Assembly (NCBI RefSeq): GCF_900113765.1
Contig: NZ_FOQO01000014.1
Span: 62,001 to 126,000, forward strand
Length of the DNA stretch: 64,000 nucleotides
DNA from: Parapedobacter indicus
Lineage (GTDB): Bacteria > Bacteroidota > Bacteroidia > Sphingobacteriales > Sphingobacteriaceae
Reading direction: 5' to 3'
Shown here piece by piece: positions 44,847-53,603 of the stretch (positions within the stretch are counted from its first letter, which is position 1; each line of letters begins with the position of its first letter). A program made the translations under genes and the position numbers. Below the pieces are notes generated by a model. The model saw only the letters and a program-made list of their open reading frames with translations. It was not told the DNA's origin and did not search any database.

Positions 44847-45461
44847 ATGAATTATAAATGCATATTGCTGGGATTGTTTTTGCTGCCCGTCTTCGGACGG
44901 GCGCAAAACCATTCCGTGCCGGAAAAACCAGAAGACATCAGTCCGCTGCTTATCGGTGAAAGCATACCGATGATCAGCCTAAAAGATGCCATGGGGCACC
45001 CTTTTTCACTTACCGATCAAGCTGCGGATACCCCTACCATCCTCGTATTTTACAGAGGGGGATGGTGCCCGTTCTGTACAAAACAACTTGCCGGTCTTCA
45101 GGAAATATTACCCGACTTGAAAGCAATGGGCTACCAATTATGGGCCGTAAGTACAGACGCGCCCGAAGGGCTTACGGCATCCGCGGCTAAACAGAACCTG
45201 GATTACTTGCTGCTTTCTGACGCCGATTTAACCGCAGCAAAACTCTTTGGGATTGCATTCAAAGCCCCAGTGAATTACCGCGACTTGCTACCTAAAACAA
45301 GCGGTGGGATGAATAAAGAATTGCTATTGCCCGTTCCTTCGGTCTTCATCATTGACAAAAGAGGAGTGATACGTTTTGAATACATCAATCCAGATTTTAA
45401 GCAACGGTTGGATTCCGGTTTGCTGATGGCTGTTGCCCGGCAGCTTCAAACCGAGTTGTAG
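44847..45461 (+). CDS. Exported peroxiredoxin-like (AhpC/TSA) protein
   Basis: A 204-residue thioredoxin-fold protein with a signal peptide ending FGRAQN. The redox site is YRGGWCPFCTKQLAG, a CxxC motif in the place of the peroxiredoxin single Cys. LWAVSTDAPEGL and SVFIIDKRGVIRFEYINPDF are family features. Periplasmic peroxide reduction or thiol exchange is inferred. It follows the Spondin_N gene closely, so both are probably induced together. Confidence 0.88.
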   Translation: MNYKCILLGLFLLPVFGRAQNHSVPEKPEDISPLLIGESIPMISLKDAMGHPFSLTDQAADTPTILVFYRGGWCPFCTKQLAGLQEILPDLKAMGYQLWAVSTDAPEGLTASAAKQNLDYLLLSDADLTAAKLFGIAFKAPVNYRDLLPKTSGGMNKELLLPVPSVFIIDKRGVIRFEYINPDFKQRLDSGLLMAVARQLQTEL

Positions 45462-45539
45462 CATTTTGATTCCGGAGGCGTATCGCTATCTTTGAAATGC
45501 GAAAATTGCTTTGAGACATATACATGCGATGAACGGCTT

Positions 45540-46391
45540 ATGGTTAGAGAATTTATTGAAAAGGCTACGCTGGGGCGGTTTGTTATGCATAAAGGCGATA
45601 GCCATTTTATTGGCGGTGGTATGCATAACCCGGAAGCAGAGCCTATCAATACCTTTGTGTACAATAAAGGAGGCGATCAACAGGTAACCATTGACGAAAT
45701 AACCTATACCATGCCTCCGGCAAGTATCCTTCCACTGGTATCCAACCAACATTTTACGTTTGAACGACCCGAAGCATTGGTCGCCTGGCAATTCAACCGG
45801 GCATTTTATTGCATTGTAGACCACGATGCTGAAGTAGGATGCGTAGGCTTCCTGTTCTATGGCATTCAACACCCGATGTTTATCGGCCTTACCCCCGACG
45901 ACGTGTCCGATATGAACGATCTGGAAAAGGTAATTTCGGACGAATTGACCGTACACGACAATTTCCAGGGAGAAATGCTCCGCACGTTATTAAAGCGGGT
46001 GATCATTAAGATCACCCGTAAGGCCAAAAAGCAGTGTGAAAGCTACCAACTGTTTCCTGACGAGAAGATGGATCTTGTACGTCAGTTTGCCTTACTTGTC
46101 GAAACCAATTTCAGGCAAGCGCATGAAGTACGGTTCTATGCCAGCGCGCTGAACAAATCCCCTAAAACGTTAAGTAACGTATTTGCCTTACTAAAACAAC
46201 CGAATCCGTCAGAGATTATACGCAACCGTATCATGGTGGAGGCTAAACGCTATCTCCATTATTCCAATAAATCGGCAAAAGAAATCGCCTATGAACTGGG
46301 CTTTGAAAGCCCTTCGCATTTCAACCGCTTCTTCAAACAGCACACCGGCCAGCCTCCGATCATGTTTAAAGACGCTGTTAATCAACCGTAG
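45540..46391 (+). CDS. AraC-family transcriptional regulator
   Basis: A 283-residue regulator: N-terminal cupin-like sensing domain (about 10-150) and C-terminal double helix-turn-helix (KSAKEIAYELGFESPSHFNRFF with the standard second helix). The ATG at 45540 is chosen; an in-frame TTG at 45492 adds 16 residues including two Cys pairs. It may be the activator acting on the direct repeats upstream of the Spondin_N gene, since it lies just downstream of that operon. Confidence 0.88.
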   Translation: MVREFIEKATLGRFVMHKGDSHFIGGGMHNPEAEPINTFVYNKGGDQQVTIDEITYTMPPASILPLVSNQHFTFERPEALVAWQFNRAFYCIVDHDAEVGCVGFLFYGIQHPMFIGLTPDDVSDMNDLEKVISDELTVHDNFQGEMLRTLLKRVIIKITRKAKKQCESYQLFPDEKMDLVRQFALLVETNFRQAHEVRFYASALNKSPKTLSNVFALLKQPNPSEIIRNRIMVEAKRYLHYSNKSAKEIAYELGFESPSHFNRFFKQHTGQPPIMFKDAVNQP

Positions 46392-46491
46392 GTTGCTTTA
46401 CCAATTCTCCAAAAACCCATCCAATTCTGCCTCTTTGCTCTTCTTCAATAAAACGCTTGAAATGCAGGAAATCTTTTTCCCGATAAAAAAA

Positions 46492-46538
46492 TTTGCGCAA
46501 GTAAATACTTGCATTTATATTTGCAAGCAAATACTTGC
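46492..46538 (+). promoter_or_regulatory. Promoter and twin palindromic operator of the arsR-SRPBCC operon
   Basis: TTTG (46492-46495), 20 bp, TATATTTG (46516-46523). Two copies of GCAAGYAAATACTTGC, at 46497-46512 (perfect 7+7 inverted repeat) and 46523-46538, cover the spacer and the start site. The centres are 26 bp apart. This looks like autorepression by the ArsR-type protein. Confidence 0.75.
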
Positions 46539-46543
46539 GAATC

Positions 46544-46876
46544 ATGGAAGCCCGGAGAGATGTTTTTCAAGCCATAGCAGACCCCACACGGAGGGCGATT
46601 ATCGGTATGATTGCCAAACAGCCAACAAATGTCAATACCATCGCCGATCGATTCGACGTTAGTCGTCAAGCGATTTCGTTACATTTAAAGATTCTTGCCG
46701 AATGCGGTTTGTTGTCGATGAAGCAACAGGGGCGTGAACGCATCTGCGAGGCCAGGCTGGAAAAACTCCACGAAGTGAACGAGTGGGTGACCCAATATAA
46801 GCAATTCTGGACACAGAAACTGGATGCGCTGGAAAATTACCTGAACAATCTGGACAACGACGACGTTACTATATGA
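46544..46876 (+). CDS. ArsR-family transcriptional repressor
   Basis: A 110-residue winged-helix protein starting MEARRDVFQAIADPTRR, with recognition helix VSRQAISLHLKIL and wing GLLSMKQQGRERIC. It has no metal-binding Cys motif, and this subgroup is usually found next to SRPBCC proteins, as here. The ATG at 46544 lies 5 bp after the second palindrome. Confidence 0.92.
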   Translation: MEARRDVFQAIADPTRRAIIGMIAKQPTNVNTIADRFDVSRQAISLHLKILAECGLLSMKQQGRERICEARLEKLHEVNEWVTQYKQFWTQKLDALENYLNNLDNDDVTI

Positions 46877-46895
46877 CACCATAAATGTAGAAATC

Positions 46896-47810
46896 ATGAA
46901 CACTTCATTAGGACAAGTAAAGGAAAATGACGACGCTAACGTCGTCGTTGAACGGGTACTCAACCACCCGGTTGAAAAGGTTTGGAAAGCCATCACCAAC
47001 AAAACCCAACTGAAGCAGTGGTATTTTGACTTGGACGATTTCAAACCTGAGGTCGGTTTCCGGTTTTCCTTTCCCGGCCAGGGACACAAGGGTGCGCAGT
47101 ACACGCATCTATGCACGATCACCGAGGTGGTTCCCTTACAGAAATTGCAGTACAGCTGGCAATACGAGGGTCATCCCGGATATTCCGTGGTGACCTTCGA
47201 GCTGACCGAAATCGGAAATAAAACCAAGCTGAAACTCACCCATCAGGGGCTGGAGACCTTCCCGCAGGATAATGCCGATTTTGCATGGAAGAGCTTCCGC
47301 GGAGGCTGGAATGAAATCATCGGAAAGATGCTGCCTGATTTTCTGGCGGAAACGGCCAAATTGCCGACCGTGGAATGCCAGATGATGATCAGGAAACCCG
47401 TGGCAACAGTTTTCCAAGCCTTCATAGATCCCGCCATCACCACCAAATTCTGGTTTACCAAATCAAGTGGAAAACTGGAGGTAGGAAAGCCCGTCACCTG
47501 GGAGTGGGAAATGTACCAGGTTTCCAGCGAGGTGCAGGTAAAAGAAATCGTACCCAATCAAAAAATATCCATCGAATGGGACAATACGCCTGTGACAACA
47601 GTTGACTTTGAGTTCAAGGCACTAACCGATGACACCACCTACGTGGTGATCAAAAATTATGGTTTCAACCAAACCGGTGATGACCTGATCCAAGCAATCA
47701 AGGACAACACCGGCGGATTCACGACCGTATTGGATGGACTGAAAGCTTGGCTGGAATTCGGCATCGAACTTAACTTGGTGCGCGATAAATTTCCCAACGC
47801 TCACGCATAA
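46896..47810 (+). CDS. Double SRPBCC (AHSA1-type) protein
   Basis: A 304-residue protein made of two AHSA1/START-like domains: residues about 18-150 (NHPVEKVWKAITN, GWNEIIGKM) and about 160-300 (RKPVATVFQAFIDP, TTVLDGLKAWLEFG). Each domain has the helix-grip fold with a hydrophobic pocket. It is cotranscribed with the ArsR repressor 19 bp upstream, so ligand and repressor are probably linked. Fusion of two domains in one chain is less common than single-domain proteins. Confidence 0.88.
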   Translation: MNTSLGQVKENDDANVVVERVLNHPVEKVWKAITNKTQLKQWYFDLDDFKPEVGFRFSFPGQGHKGAQYTHLCTITEVVPLQKLQYSWQYEGHPGYSVVTFELTEIGNKTKLKLTHQGLETFPQDNADFAWKSFRGGWNEIIGKMLPDFLAETAKLPTVECQMMIRKPVATVFQAFIDPAITTKFWFTKSSGKLEVGKPVTWEWEMYQVSSEVQVKEIVPNQKISIEWDNTPVTTVDFEFKALTDDTTYVVIKNYGFNQTGDDLIQAIKDNTGGFTTVLDGLKAWLEFGIELNLVRDKFPNAHA

Positions 47811-47946
47811 GTACAAACGTATCTTCCCGGGGATTTATCCCGGGTCCATCAGGGCAATAGGGATCAAAACTTAATCAAATGATAATATTGGATATTTCGA
47901 TGATATCCGTAACTTTAAAAAGCCCTAACAAAAGGAGGCAATGGAT

Positions 47947-48108
47947 ATGAACTATCTGTGGATCGTGTTGGCTGTCGTGGCTGCGATCATCTTAATCGGA
48001 TGGTTGATCAGGCGTAACATACGGGATCGAAAGAAATTCGAGCGTGACTTCCTGCAATCAGACATCCAGTCGGAAAAACATAAAGATCAGGAAAACGACG
48101 GCGTTTAA
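47947..48108 (+). CDS. Small single-helix membrane protein
   Basis: A 53-residue protein with one membrane helix (WIVLAVVAAIILIGWLI, residues 4-20) and a charged tail (RRNIRDRKKFERDF...). A strong Shine-Dalgarno, AAAGGAGG, ends 8 bases before the ATG at 47947; an ATG at 47941 is too close to it. Such signals are rare here, which supports a real gene. It ends 3 bp from the convergent permease gene. Function unknown. Confidence 0.75.
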   Translation: MNYLWIVLAVVAAIILIGWLIRRNIRDRKKFERDFLQSDIQSEKHKDQENDGV

Positions 48109-48111
48109 GTC

Positions 48112-50556
48112 CTATTCCGTTCTCAAACTCTTTACCGGGTTTGCGATGGCTGCTTTGATGGTCTGGAAACTTATCGTTGCCAGCGCAATCAGTAAGGCAA
48201 CCAGCCCTCCGGCAACAAATAACCACCCACTGACGTGGATGCGGTAGGCATAATCTTGTAACCATTGATGCATGTAATACCACGCAATCGGTGTGGCAAT
48301 CACAAAGGCAATTGCAATGAGTATGATAAATTCTTTCGAAAACAAATAGACGATATTGCCTGCCGTAGCGCCAAGTACTTTACGAATACCCACTTCCTTT
48401 ATTTTCTGCACGGCCATGAATGAGGCTAACCCGTACAATCCCAGACAGCTAAGGAATATCGAAATGCCTGCAAAAATTTTATACAACTGCGCCAACTGAT
48501 TTTCCTGCTTATAAAAAGCGGCAATTTTTTCATCCAGGAACCTGTATTCATAAACAAAATTGGGAAACGTTCCCTCCCATATCTCTTTTACCGATCGCAG
48601 CGTAGACGCTAGGTTTGCCGTTGTCAGTTTGATTCCCGCCTGGTTATACATCGTAACGTTGGTGGTAATAAGCAACGGTGCAAGCTCATGTCGAAAGGAT
48701 CTGTCCTTAAAATCTTTGAGCACGCCAACCACCTTACATTTTATCCGATCGTCCCACATGCTTATTTCCTTGTTCAATATATCTTCCGGGTTTTTAAGTC
48801 CTAAACTTTTCACGAGCGATTCGTTCACCAAAAATTCCCTCGTCATATTGGACGGTTGCAAATTTCTTCCGGCTATCAGTTGCAATTGATAAGCCGGCAG
48901 GTATTCGTTGTCGGCAAATTTGGTAATCGCTTTAAAATCGGTTTCTTTTATTGCTCGGTTAAACCTGAATGTGCTCCACATATCGCCACCATCTTCAGCC
49001 GGCGTATTGGAACTGAAGCTTACAGCCTGCACACCGTTTACCGACAACAACTGTTCCTTTAAATAATCCAACCGGCTCAGGCGAAGGCTGTCTGTACGAA
49101 ACGGGACATTGATAATGGCCTCTTTATCGAAGCCTAATGGCTGACTCATAAAGTAATCCATTTGCTTTACAATGATGAGCGTTCCGATGATAAGCACCTG
49201 TGCAATGATAAATTGAAACACCACCAGTCCTCTTCTTAATGAAATTCCCTTTGCGGCGCTTACATTGAGTTTACTCTTTAACGCGTTTATTGGATTGAAA
49301 CGCGATAAAACGATAGAAGGATAAAAACCGGCGAGGACGGTCACAACAAGGGTTACCGTCAAAAGGAATAAACCAATGGCGGGATTGTTCAGTATGTTGA
49401 ATGAAAGCGAAATTTCCAACAATTGATTGACAGAACGCAAGGCAAACAGGGTCATTATTGCTGCGAGTATCACGCTGCTTGCAACGATCAAAAATGTTTC
49501 CATTACGAATTGGATCTGCAATTGAAATTTGTTGCTTCCCAACACTTTCCGTACGCCAATCTCCTTTGCACGATTAACGGCTTGTGCAGTGGAAAGGTTA
49601 ATAAAGTTTACACACGCAATTAACAGGATGAATGCGGCAATCAGCCACAGTACGTTGAGCCGATCCTGACTGATTGTTTTGTTGCTGTAATTGCCAGCCT
49701 GTGTGTCATAATGTACCGCACTTAGGGGCTGTATAAGATGACTATCGTTCTTGTCGGGAGATTTCACCTGTTCTGCGTACGCGTTTAATTGTTGATTAAA
49801 CTTATCAACCGAGCTATTCGGCGGAAGTAAAACATAACAGCCAAAACCGGATGTTGTTCCCTCCCAATCGGTTGATGTTGCCATCAAACTTCCGGTAAAT
49901 CCGGTTCCGTATCCAACCACAAGTTTTAACTGAAAGTCCGTATTGGGGGGTACGGTTGCCAGCACGCCCGAAACTTTCAATGTTTCAGTACCATGTTCAA
50001 AAATGTAGCCACCCGCTTCCAGCCTAATGGTTTTGCCCATCGCTGTTTTCCAGTCGCCGAAATACTTTTCAGCAATCTCTTTGGTAACCAATACATTGTT
50101 CGGATCTTTTAAGGATTCATACGAACCTGCAAGCAACGGAAAATCAAATAGGCTAAAAAATGAAGGCTCCGTAAAAAATACGCCATGATCTTCTTTAAAT
50201 GTCCTTGTCGTTGTTCCGTTATCGTCCGTGATGAGCAATTGGTCATTGTGGCTGGCAAAGATCGGAGCCACCTGTTCCAATTGCGGAAAGGCTGTCTTCA
50301 AACCTGCAGGAATCGGAAAAGGAACATCTTTCCCATAGGAAACAGTTGCTGTTTCTTCCTGATGATGTTCAGTCAGTACCCGGTAGATGCGATCTTTCTT
50401 TACGTGAAAATTATCAAAGCTGGTTTGAAATTGTATGATGATGAAAATCGTCATGCAAACGGCAATACCAACTGCTAAACCCGCCATGTTTATAACGGTA
50501 TAATTCCTGTTACGCATCAAACTTCTAAGTGCGGTTTTGAAATAGTTTTTAAACAT
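48112..50556 (-). CDS. MacB/FtsX-like ABC transporter permease
   Basis: An 814-residue membrane protein of the MacB periplasmic-core and FtsX family. The N-terminus (MFKNYFKTALRSLMRNRNY) and four-plus-four helix layout with two FtsX domains (INLSTAQAVNRAKEIGVRKV and QKIKEVGIRKVLGAT) are standard. The associated ATPase is not beside it, which is common in Bacteroidota for these long permeases. Exports or mechanotransmits peptides or antibiotics; no specific substrate known. Confidence 0.88.
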   Translation of the reverse strand: MFKNYFKTALRSLMRNRNYTVINMAGLAVGIAVCMTIFIIIQFQTSFDNFHVKKDRIYRVLTEHHQEETATVSYGKDVPFPIPAGLKTAFPQLEQVAPIFASHNDQLLITDDNGTTTRTFKEDHGVFFTEPSFFSLFDFPLLAGSYESLKDPNNVLVTKEIAEKYFGDWKTAMGKTIRLEAGGYIFEHGTETLKVSGVLATVPPNTDFQLKLVVGYGTGFTGSLMATSTDWEGTTSGFGCYVLLPPNSSVDKFNQQLNAYAEQVKSPDKNDSHLIQPLSAVHYDTQAGNYSNKTISQDRLNVLWLIAAFILLIACVNFINLSTAQAVNRAKEIGVRKVLGSNKFQLQIQFVMETFLIVASSVILAAIMTLFALRSVNQLLEISLSFNILNNPAIGLFLLTVTLVVTVLAGFYPSIVLSRFNPINALKSKLNVSAAKGISLRRGLVVFQFIIAQVLIIGTLIIVKQMDYFMSQPLGFDKEAIINVPFRTDSLRLSRLDYLKEQLLSVNGVQAVSFSSNTPAEDGGDMWSTFRFNRAIKETDFKAITKFADNEYLPAYQLQLIAGRNLQPSNMTREFLVNESLVKSLGLKNPEDILNKEISMWDDRIKCKVVGVLKDFKDRSFRHELAPLLITTNVTMYNQAGIKLTTANLASTLRSVKEIWEGTFPNFVYEYRFLDEKIAAFYKQENQLAQLYKIFAGISIFLSCLGLYGLASFMAVQKIKEVGIRKVLGATAGNIVYLFSKEFIILIAIAFVIATPIAWYYMHQWLQDYAYRIHVSGWLFVAGGLVALLIALATISFQTIKAAIANPVKSLRTE

Positions 50557-50696
50557 AGCGATGTGTATGAGCTTTCAACGGTACAATTGAAATGCCACCA
50601 CGATATTCAACTGATTATAAATTGGTTATCAATACACAAAGTAATTGAAGTGCCCGATTTTGATACAGTAGTGTTCGCTTTCGTACATGCGTTCTA

Positions 50697-50729
50697 AGTT
50701 TGGATCGTAGTGGGCACGCCCGCTTCATC
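50697..50729 (-). pseudogene. Relic fragment of an alpha/beta hydrolase gene
   Basis: Minus strand encodes DEAGVPTTIQT then a stop. The same 11 residues occur in the hydrolase gene at 51.2-52.1 kb. The 33 bases differ at seven positions, all third codon positions. A degenerate remnant of a second hydrolase copy is the simplest reading. Confidence 0.55.
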
Positions 50730-50749
50730 ACAAACCTTTGGTAAAAAAA

Positions 50750-50977
50750 TCAACGGCGCGGTCTAGGGCCTCGTTTATAAATAATCAATCCGTTTAGAAA
50801 ATTACGGAGTAGCTGGTCGCCGCAAGGCTTGAAATTGGGATGATCCTCTTTGCGGAATATAGCACCCAATTCGGTTTTCGTCACCCTAAAATCCACTAGG
50901 GCCAACACTTCAATGATGTCATCGTCGGTGAATTTTAAAGCCACCCGGAGCTTTTTCATAATATCATTGTTGCTCAT
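50750..50977 (-). CDS. Single-repeat DUF1456 (YehS-like) protein
   Basis: A 75-residue protein matching one repeat of DUF1456: NNDIMKKLRVALKFTDDDIIEVL, RVTKTELGAIFRKEDHPNFKPCGDQ, FLNGLIIYKRG. The usual protein has two such repeats (about 150 residues). The stop after RPRR is followed by the hydrolase relic, so a deletion may have removed the second repeat. The short form could still be functional. Confidence 0.7.
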   Translation of the reverse strand: MSNNDIMKKLRVALKFTDDDIIEVLALVDFRVTKTELGAIFRKEDHPNFKPCGDQLLRNFLNGLIIYKRGPRPRR

Positions 50978-51163
50978 GGTAAAAATGCGGTTACCTGGAT
51001 ACCTCTATTTTGATTTTCTTCCCTTTAATCTTTTCGTTTCCGACCTGTTTGATTACGGGTGCTTGCTTTAACATCTAAGTGGATGGATTTGGCATCAAAT
51101 ATAGTGAAAACCCTTCATTCGATGAGCGCGATAAAAGGGACGTACGAGAAATAGAAGAATCGC

Positions 51164-52144
51164 TTACGGAAATAATGCTTTTCGCAATGCCAAAGCACTT
51201 TGTTCGATTGCAAGTTTCACCGCTTCGATATCGTTCAGCGGATTCAACAAGCCATAGTCGTGGATAAAGCCGTTGTACGTTTGAATAGTTGTCGGCACGC
51301 CTGCCTCATCCAATTTGCGGGCATACGCCAATCCCTCGTCGAAAAGGATATCGTTTTCGGCCAGCTGCACTAAAGCCGGCGGCAGTCCCTTCATTTTTTC
51401 CAACGATGCCTGCAACGGCGAAGCATAGTATTCTTTTCTCTTTTCGGTATCCGGCAAATAATGATTCCACATCCACTTCATCATATTGGCCGTTAAAAAC
51501 CGTCCATCGGCATATTTCTGCCAGGATTCACGGGTGAAATCAGCGTCGGTAACCGGCCATAACAGCAATTGGAACTTTATATCCGGACCGCCTTTGTCTT
51601 TCGCCATCAAGCACGTTACAGCAGTCATATTCCCGCCTACACTATTGCCCGCAATGGCTAAGTTAGAACCATCAACCCCTATTTCCGCACCATTTTCAGC
51701 CACCCATTTTGTAGCTGCATAAATTTCATTGACGGCAACCGGATAACGCGCTTCAGGCGATGGTGTATAATCTACAAAAACCGCCGCCGCTCCACTGTTT
51801 ACAACCAAATCTCTCACCAATCTTTTATGGGTCGGGTAATCTCCCAAAACCCAACCACCGCCGTGAATGAACATAAAAACAGGCAGCTGCCCGTCTTTTA
51901 CACGTTCAGGTTTTACGATGTGAATGTTTACTGTAAGGTCACCTTGCGTGATTTCTCTTTCTGTTTCGGTAACGCCCGAAGTATCCACATCCACTGATTT
52001 CTGGGCATCCACAAGAACCTGCCTTGCTTCTTCAGGAGCCATCTCCTCCATCGGCTTTCCACCGCTGTGGTTGAGCCCGTTCAGAAATTCTCTTATCGCT
52101 ACCAGAACTTGTGGGTCCTTCTCGCCCGGAGTTGATTGTGCCAT
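51164..52144 (-). CDS. Alpha/beta hydrolase (HSL-type esterase/lipase)
   Basis: A 326-residue esterase. The oxyanion motif is HGGGW, and the nucleophile elbow is AGNSVGGNM (GxSxG with Ser). Asp in AENDILFDEG and His in YNGFIHDYG complete the catalytic triad. It belongs to the hormone-sensitive lipase family. The ATG at 52144 is used. Confidence 0.93.
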   Translation of the reverse strand: MAQSTPGEKDPQVLVAIREFLNGLNHSGGKPMEEMAPEEARQVLVDAQKSVDVDTSGVTETEREITQGDLTVNIHIVKPERVKDGQLPVFMFIHGGGWVLGDYPTHKRLVRDLVVNSGAAAVFVDYTPSPEARYPVAVNEIYAATKWVAENGAEIGVDGSNLAIAGNSVGGNMTAVTCLMAKDKGGPDIKFQLLLWPVTDADFTRESWQKYADGRFLTANMMKWMWNHYLPDTEKRKEYYASPLQASLEKMKGLPPALVQLAENDILFDEGLAYARKLDEAGVPTTIQTYNGFIHDYGLLNPLNDIEAVKLAIEQSALALRKALFP

Positions 52145-52254
52145 AATTAAAATTTTCAATGATTAATCGATTTTTCCGCCATTTGTACGTTCCTCTCCTA
52201 ACAACAGATGCGGAAGGCGTTTGTTCGATGAGCCAGCAAATATAGGCACGACCG

Positions 52255-52476
52255 TTAAGCATCACTTATTTCGTCATCTACGTATTCCAAAATATCACCG
52301 GGTTGGCAGTCTAACGCTTTACAAATTGCCGCTAAGGTGCTAAAACGGATTGCTTTCGCCTTTCCTGTCTTTAAAATAGAAAGGTTGGATAATGTCAAAT
52401 CAACTTTTTCTGAAAGTTCATTCAGGGAAATTTTCCGCTTGGCCATCATCACGTCTAAGTTTACTATAATCGGCAT
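52255..52476 (-). CDS. XRE-family helix-turn-helix regulator
   Basis: A 73-residue Cro/CI-type DNA-binding protein (KISLNELSEKVDLTLSNLS is the helix-turn-helix; LAAICKALDCQPGDILEY the last helix pair). It belongs to the YozG-like group that always sits with a DUF2975 membrane protein, as here, 3 bp downstream of it. Confidence 0.93.
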   Translation of the reverse strand: MPIIVNLDVMMAKRKISLNELSEKVDLTLSNLSILKTGKAKAIRFSTLAAICKALDCQPGDILEYVDDEISDA

Positions 52477-52479
52477 CGC

Positions 52480-52959
52480 TTAAATTGTTAGGTCATTTTC
52501 AGATTTCATATCTACGGCATTTTGCAATAGCTTCTCAAATACTGCTGCTGCAGTTGCCACTACGACCGACACAAACGTAGTCACGATACACATGGCAAGA
52601 AAACCCGCAGGGTCGTCTTCTTTACTATGGAACACCTTTATGTAAAGCCCTGCCATCACAATGGCAATACTTAGTACGACTGCGCAATATTTTATACGCT
52701 TTAAAGCCTTTACAGCGTCCGGGGAAAACACCTTATTCTGTCCGATGTAGCCAAGCAATCTGAACGTCTGGTAGAGGGCAACAAAAAAAGCGATCGATGC
52801 TGCGTATCCATACAAGATGAACGGGTCCATGTAAATGCTAACCAAGTCTAAGTTCACGGCCCTTCCCTCCGTTTGGGGAAACCAGATCAAAATGGCAAGT
52901 GCCACCGCGCCGATCAGCACGATGACTGCCTGGAGAAATACAATTGAAACACTTTTCAT
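52480..52959 (-). CDS. DUF2975 membrane protein
   Basis: A 159-residue four-helix membrane protein with the VFSPDAVKALKRIKYCA segment between helices two and three typical of DUF2975. It forms a unit with the XRE regulator that follows. The pair may sense a membrane or small-molecule signal; this is inferred from the arrangement. Confidence 0.88.
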   Translation of the reverse strand: MKSVSIVFLQAVIVLIGAVALAILIWFPQTEGRAVNLDLVSIYMDPFILYGYAASIAFFVALYQTFRLLGYIGQNKVFSPDAVKALKRIKYCAVVLSIAIVMAGLYIKVFHSKEDDPAGFLAMCIVTTFVSVVVATAAAVFEKLLQNAVDMKSENDLTI

Positions 52960-53201
52960 AATTTTATAAAATCAATTATCCCCACAAAAATAATAAATAA
53001 TTATTGATAAACAATAAATTTTTATTGTTTTAAACCGCATAAACTTATGAACGGCATCGTGCGCTGGATTGCCTAGCCAGCTAGCCATCGCCAACATGAT
53101 CGGCTATGACGGAGCCATTATCATAAGCGGCAGCGAAAGAAAGCGATGATCAAATCATACCGCTTTTTGGCTAACTTTACCTAATTATAAAATCCGTCGT
53201 T
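52960..53201. other. Spacer with no gene
   Basis: AT-rich near 52960-53030, then GC-mixed. It holds the upstream region of the DUF2975 gene and of the truncated lipoprotein that starts at 53202. I see no RNA gene or clear promoter. Confidence 0.4.
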
Positions 53202-53354
53202 ATGAAAATATTAGCCTTACTTTCCATCATCCTATTGGTATCCTGTGGACGGGCCCACCGCGCATGCAAAGAAAAGAGGCTGCCTCCTGTTTGGTGGAGC
53301 TATCAGATAGATACACTGGTTCACCCATTATTTTTTCAACATCAGCTTGGGTAA
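53202..53354 (+). pseudogene. Truncated lipoprotein gene, left arm of a rearrangement scar
   Basis: Begins with a good lipoprotein signal (MKILALLSIILLVSCGR) but after about residue 18 the frame runs into antisense of the next gene and stops at 53354. Only the first 50-55 bp look like a real gene. Confidence 0.65.
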
Positions 53355-53556
53355 ATAGTTGTTCGAGATTTACGGCCGTGGTGTCCGTCTCTGACCTGAT
53401 TCGCATGTGTGTTTCGGGCTGTTCGTTGACAAGCGTTTTAGGGCCACTAGGTGTTTGAGAACAGGCAGCTATTGTCGTTAGCAGCAGACTGAATAAAGCA
53501 AAAAGAAGTAGTTGTGTTCCGTGTTTTAAAGGGGAGTGCTCAAGCAAGCTTGGCAC
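53227..53556 (-). pseudogene. Truncated lipoprotein gene, right arm of a rearrangement scar
   Basis: An exported protein start (signal near ..SLLLTTIAACSQTP, lipobox AAC) with a short domain (LEQLFTQADVEKIMGEPVYLS) that loses sense near 53260, where it meets the other broken lipoprotein gene. It starts with GTG. Homologues would be needed to show the expected length. Confidence 0.6.
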
Positions 53557-53565
53557 CCCCCTTTA

Positions 53566-53598
53566 AAATAAAATGCCCCTGCTTTTGCAGGGGCATCT
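53566..53598 (-). terminator. Terminator of the tRNA-Pro gene
   Basis: Minus strand hairpin ATGCCCCTGC-loop-GCAGGGGCAT (53573-53596, 10 pairs, 4-nt loop), followed by a T-rich run. It lies 8 bp after the tRNA CCA end. Confidence 0.85.
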
Positions 53599-53603
53599 TT
53601 GGC

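Noticed and set aside
47826..47844. CCCGGG inverted repeat after the SRPBCC gene
   Set aside because: No T-run follows on either strand, so a terminator call is not supported.
50991..51074. 27-codon frame upstream of the DUF1456 gene (minus strand), ending KGKKIKIEVSR
   Set aside because: Too short to separate from chance; no ribosome site; might be a relic, but no parent gene was recognised.
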